This document shows positions 5,176 to 7,819 of a DNA stretch of 7,819 nt, piece after piece. Numbering within the stretch: position 1 is the first letter of the stretch; every line of letters begins with the position of its first letter. This DNA is from Scatosoma sp964504025 (GTDB taxonomy: Bacteria > Bacillota > Clostridia > Christensenellales > Borkfalkiaceae): positions 1 through 7,819 of the forward strand of contig CAZDCO010000047.1 in the NCBI GenBank assembly GCA_964504025.1. Direction: 5' to 3'. The translations under genes were made by a program, and so were the position numbers. The notes under the pieces are model-generated. The model was given only the letters and a program-made list of their open reading frames with translations, ran no database searches and was not told where the DNA came from.

Positions 5176-7116
5176 TTAGCGCACGCCGAAGCCGCCGCCG
5201 CCAAAACCACCGCCGCCAAAGCCGCCGAAGTGTCCGCCACCACCGCTCTTGCCGATATAGCTACCGCCCGATTTTGCCTCGAAACGCGCCAACGAAGTTT
5301 GCATTGCCGCGTGCATACAGCGGTTGATCAACATATAATCGAAAAGGTCGAAACCTGCGCCGCACCCCCACGTGGGCGGTTCGATCACGATATCCGCGAA
5401 TTTATCCTCCCACTCCTTCGTAACGCCAAGCACTTGCGCGTACGGGAGTACTTCGTAATAGAGTTGTGGATTCTCCTGCAACATAAACTCGATTTTATCC
5501 TTTTCGGTAACGACGATAAACTCCTTAAAGCCGACGATATCGCCGAGCGTTTGCACGTAGTCTTCCCGACGGGAAAGGACGGGCATGGAGAGGAATATCG
5601 CAGCGAACGCGAAGATCGCGACGAGGAGTTTTTCACAATCGGTCGCAACGTGGTTAGCGATCAAGAACGCGTACGCGGCGGCAAAGATTAGAGCCACGAT
5701 CGGTTTCACGGCGCGGAGGGCGAGCAACGCACTCCGTTTCCATTTATACCGACGCCCTACGCACTCCAAGTCGATCACGTAGAGCAACGCCGCAGGGAAT
5801 ACGAAAGCCAACCCGCTCCAACTGACGTAGCCGTGTCCGATACGCGTTGCGGAGAGTACGACGCCGATCAACAAGGCGTACAGCACCGCCAACACGCCGC
5901 CTGCGATATAGGCGTACAGGGAAGGCTTATCGTAACGACGAACGGGCGGCAGTTGTTTCTTTGCCATAGCCACCGATTTGTAATAGTGCGACGACAGCTC
6001 GGAAACGGCGCGTTCTTCGTCGTCGAAGAACAGTCCGTCGAAGAGCGTTTTTTGATAGACGGGCGCGCTTTCGGGCAACTCCTTTTTCTTACGGAGTACG
6101 GGATCGTTCTCGTCGGAAAAATCAATCTCCAAATAGCCGTGATCGGCAAAGTAGTAGATCATAGAGGTAACGTCCTCGTTATCCGTCGTGCCGTCCAAAA
6201 TCGTACCCATCCGCATGGGATCGAGGTTTTGCGGAGGGCGCACGTTGACGACGGGGATCACATCGTTCGACTTGCGGAAGAAATGCCGCAACGCGATTGC
6301 CGCGGCGATAACGACGACGCCGAGCAGAAGTATCCATACCAGCCCGTCGGTGAACAATCGAGTAGGGATATAGCCGTCGAACGAACCGCCCGTCATCGTA
6401 AATTCAAACGTAACGCCGTCCGTCGCCCATTCGTCGTAGTCCTCTACGTAATTCACCTTCAAAACGTTCACGAAAAACGAGAACGTCCTGCCGTCCTCGG
6501 AAAGGGCGGGCGATAAATCGGTTGGCGTCGTCGCACCGTAGCCGACGTACGTTTTACAATGCTCCAACGTCGTGGCGTACGGCAGCGTGATGCTGACCGA
6601 CGCGTTATGCAAAGGCACGCTGATCCCGTAGGGAATGACGTCCAAGAGCATGCCGTCGTCCGAGTTGGCGGCGTTCCAACCGTTTTCCATCGTATAGTCG
6701 AACGCGTACGTCCAACGCTCCCCCTTTGCCACGCCGCCGACGCAGTTGATATCGATAAAATCGCTGACGTCGGGGTTATCGGCTACGTAGTAGTGAAATT
6801 CCTCGTTGCCCTCGCAAGAAGCGGAAATATCAAAATAGCGCGTTTGTTCGACGGGCAAGGCACGATAGAAGGTGGTTATATTCGATACAAGAAACTCGAC
6901 CGTCAATTCTTCGTGCACGCGTACGCGACGAGCGGAATCGATCTCGACGGCGATAGAATAATCGTGTACGCGGATCGAATCGTTCCCTCTTGCAGGCGCG
7001 GAGGCGTGCGTCGTTTTACCACTCGTCAGCGGCGCGAGCCAACAGAGCAAAATCGCCGCCACGAGAAATACGGCTTTGACAAACCAAAGCCGTTTCCTGT
7101 TCGTATATTTCGTCAT
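5176..7116 (-). CDS. DUF2207 family membrane protein with Gly/Phe-rich tail
   Basis: This 646-residue envelope protein has an N-terminal signal sequence (basic KRLWFVK, hydrophobic core about 12-30, possible cleavage near THA at 36-38). An extracytoplasmic beta-rich DUF2207 domain (about 45-250) includes IRVHDYSIAVEIDSARRVRVHEELTVEF and RALPVEQTRYFDIS. A transmembrane helix follows at about 258-278. Next is a cytoplasmic segment (about 280-398) with the family motif PPQNLDPMRMGTILDG and DVTSMIYYFADHGYLEI. Two hydrophobic hairpins are at about 400-449 and 468-512. The conserved C-terminal region GFKEFIVVTEKDKIEFM...LPYAQVLGV..EW (529-570) precedes a tail of GGGG/FGG repeats (617-646). This architecture and tail are usual for the family, whose function is unknown. 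It starts 3 nt after the LemA stop with only a weak ribosome binding site, so translation probably depends on coupling with lemA. Confidence 0.9.
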   Translation of the reverse strand: MTKYTNRKRLWFVKAVFLVAAILLCWLAPLTSGKTTHASAPARGNDSIRVHDYSIAVEIDSARRVRVHEELTVEFLVSNITTFYRALPVEQTRYFDISASCEGNEEFHYYVADNPDVSDFIDINCVGGVAKGERWTYAFDYTMENGWNAANSDDGMLLDVIPYGISVPLHNASVSITLPYATTLEHCKTYVGYGATTPTDLSPALSEDGRTFSFFVNVLKVNYVEDYDEWATDGVTFEFTMTGGSFDGYIPTRLFTDGLVWILLLGVVVIAAAIALRHFFRKSNDVIPVVNVRPPQNLDPMRMGTILDGTTDNEDVTSMIYYFADHGYLEIDFSDENDPVLRKKKELPESAPVYQKTLFDGLFFDDEERAVSELSSHYYKSVAMAKKQLPPVRRYDKPSLYAYIAGGVLAVLYALLIGVVLSATRIGHGYVSWSGLAFVFPAALLYVIDLECVGRRYKWKRSALLALRAVKPIVALIFAAAYAFLIANHVATDCEKLLVAIFAFAAIFLSMPVLSRREDYVQTLGDIVGFKEFIVVTEKDKIEFMLQENPQLYYEVLPYAQVLGVTKEWEDKFADIVIEPPTWGCGAGFDLFDYMLINRCMHAAMQTSLARFEAKSGGSYIGKSGGGGHFGGFGGGGFGGGGFGVR

Positions 7117-7119
7117 AGC

Positions 7120-7722
7120 TTAAAAACTAACCTTAACGTTCTTGCGTTCTTCCGCGCTATCCAGCTCGAAGTAGGAACGCTTTTTATATTCCTCGCCCAT
7201 ACGACCGCCGATCAGGTTATCGGGGAAGTGTTCCAGCTTGGTGTTGAACGATTTGACCATGCCGTTATAATAGCGGCGCGCACTTTCCAAGTCCTCTTCG
7301 ATGCTTTGCAACTGATTTTGCAACGCGGTGAAGTTGGCGTTCGCATGCAGTTCGGGATAGTTTTCGGATACCGCCGAAAAGAAGGTACGGAGCGAGCCCG
7401 TCATTTGGTTCGCCGCTTCCATTTTCTCGGCAGGCGTACTTGCGCCGGCGGCAATATTACGCGCGGCAACTACCTTTTGCAGCGTTTCGCTTTCGTGCTT
7501 TGCATAGCCTTTGACCGTTTCTACCAAATTCGGGATCAAGTCGTATCTCTTTTTCAAAAAGACGTCGATCGTAGCCCAAGCTTCTTCCAGCCTGTTTTTC
7601 AGGGTAACGAAGTTGTTGCGCGTGGAAATGATCCAGGCGATTACGACGATCACGAGGATAGCCGCGACGATACCGATTACCCAACCGACCCATGCGTTAG
7701 AGGCAAGCAAAGAATGTAACAT
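7120..7722 (-). CDS. lemA: LemA family protein
   Basis: This 200-residue protein has one N-terminal transmembrane helix (about 11-33) with a short exposed N-terminus, then a helical LemA domain. Family motifs are NNFVTLKNRLEEAWATIDVFLKKRYDLIPNLVETVKGYAKHE (36-77), VVAARN, a helix ending in LHANANFTALQNQLQSIEEDLESARRYYNGMVKSFNT, FPDNLIGG and YFEL..AEERKNVKV near the C-terminus. Length is normal. Function is not firmly known: LemA of Listeria was found through a T-cell epitope, and the family often neighbours membrane or protease genes. The reading frame continues upstream to 7800, but that extension reads through the promoter itself. The ATG at 7722 has AAGGAG 7 nt upstream and is the clear start. 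It is the first gene of an operon with the DUF2207 gene. Confidence 0.94.
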   Translation of the reverse strand: MLHSLLASNAWVGWVIGIVAAILVIVVIAWIISTRNNFVTLKNRLEEAWATIDVFLKKRYDLIPNLVETVKGYAKHESETLQKVVAARNIAAGASTPAEKMEAANQMTGSLRTFFSAVSENYPELHANANFTALQNQLQSIEEDLESARRYYNGMVKSFNTKLEHFPDNLIGGRMGEEYKKRSYFELDSAEERKNVKVSF

Positions 7723-7729
7723 AACCTTT

Positions 7730-7735
7730 CTCCTT
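7730..7735 (-). promoter_or_regulatory. Ribosome binding site of lemA
   Basis: AAGGAG on the minus strand lies 7 nt before the ATG at 7722. It decides the start against longer readings of the same frame. Confidence 0.88.
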
Positions 7736-7771
7736 TTGAAATCGGCGATTCTTTCGCTTCTTTCTACTTTC

Positions 7772-7800
7772 ATTATACTACCCGCCGCGCGAATTGTCAA
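7772..7800 (-). promoter_or_regulatory. Perfect consensus sigma-70 promoter of the lemA operon
   Basis: On the minus strand, TTGACA (7800-7795), a 17-bp spacer and TATAAT (7777-7772) match the housekeeping consensus at all twelve positions with ideal spacing. Predicted +1 is an A near 7765, giving a leader of about 43 nt. The T-rich run further upstream (7812-7819 on the minus strand) may be the end of a preceding terminator, but the window stops there. Confidence 0.9.
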
Positions 7801-7819
7801 TACTTTCCCCGAAAAAAAA

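Noticed and set aside
6559..7719. A 386-codon + strand open frame opposite lemA and the DUF2207 gene
   Set aside because: It spans two convincing genes and their junction, has no ribosome binding site or family motifs, and shows low-complexity Arg/Val/Phe-rich composition.
7723..7800. N-terminal extension of LemA to 7800
   Set aside because: The extension would start with the TTG of the -35 box and read through the -10 box. The ATG at 7722 has an ideal AAGGAG and gives the normal family length.

Overview
The window looks like ordinary chromosomal DNA from a bacterium of roughly 50% G+C. Promoters are housekeeping sigma-70 type (TTGACA/TTGACT, 17-bp spacer, TATAAT-like box) and most ribosome binding sites are AAGGAG-like. 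The protein set (two flavoproteins of the HI0933/BaiN-like and COG2509 kinds, a DUF1508/YegP-repeat membrane protein, a maltose/galactoside-type O-acetyltransferase, DUF2207 and LemA) fits an uncultured anaerobic Bacillota (Clostridia-like) organism best. That placement is inference from protein style only. No phage, transposon, CRISPR, rRNA or tRNA was seen.

Layout, left to right. Positions 1-273 are non-coding and unusually rich in inverted repeats. They hold a probable + strand terminator of a gene outside the window, a C14-A-G11 tract, and several further hairpins. Positions 274-3032 are a two-gene minus-strand operon of FAD-dependent oxidoreductases, with the HI0933-like gene first and the COG2509-like gene second, 2 nt apart. 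Positions 3033-3230 are a divergent control region with two back-to-back promoters. The minus-strand promoter is placed so that the predicted first transcribed base is the A of the flavoprotein ATG, which suggests a leaderless mRNA. The plus-strand promoter gives a leader of about 89 nt with a 5'-terminal hairpin. Positions 3231-5114 are a plus-strand pair: a membrane-anchored coiled-coil protein with duplicated DUF1508/YegP domains, then a hexapeptide-repeat sugar O-acetyltransferase. Both end at a strong hairpin (5122-5157) that can also terminate the converging operon. Positions 5176-7722 are a minus-strand operon of a LemA-family protein followed by a DUF2207 membrane protein with a Gly/Phe-rich tail, driven by a perfect consensus promoter at 7772-7800.

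Functionally, two of the three transcription units centre on cell-envelope proteins of poorly known role (membrane DUF1508 protein; LemA plus DUF2207). The third holds two soluble flavoproteins whose substrates cannot be read from sequence. The least explained items are the membrane DUF1508 protein paired with an acetyltransferase, the leaderless flavoprotein promoter, and the hairpin-rich left end. I did not find a clear new defence or mobile system.
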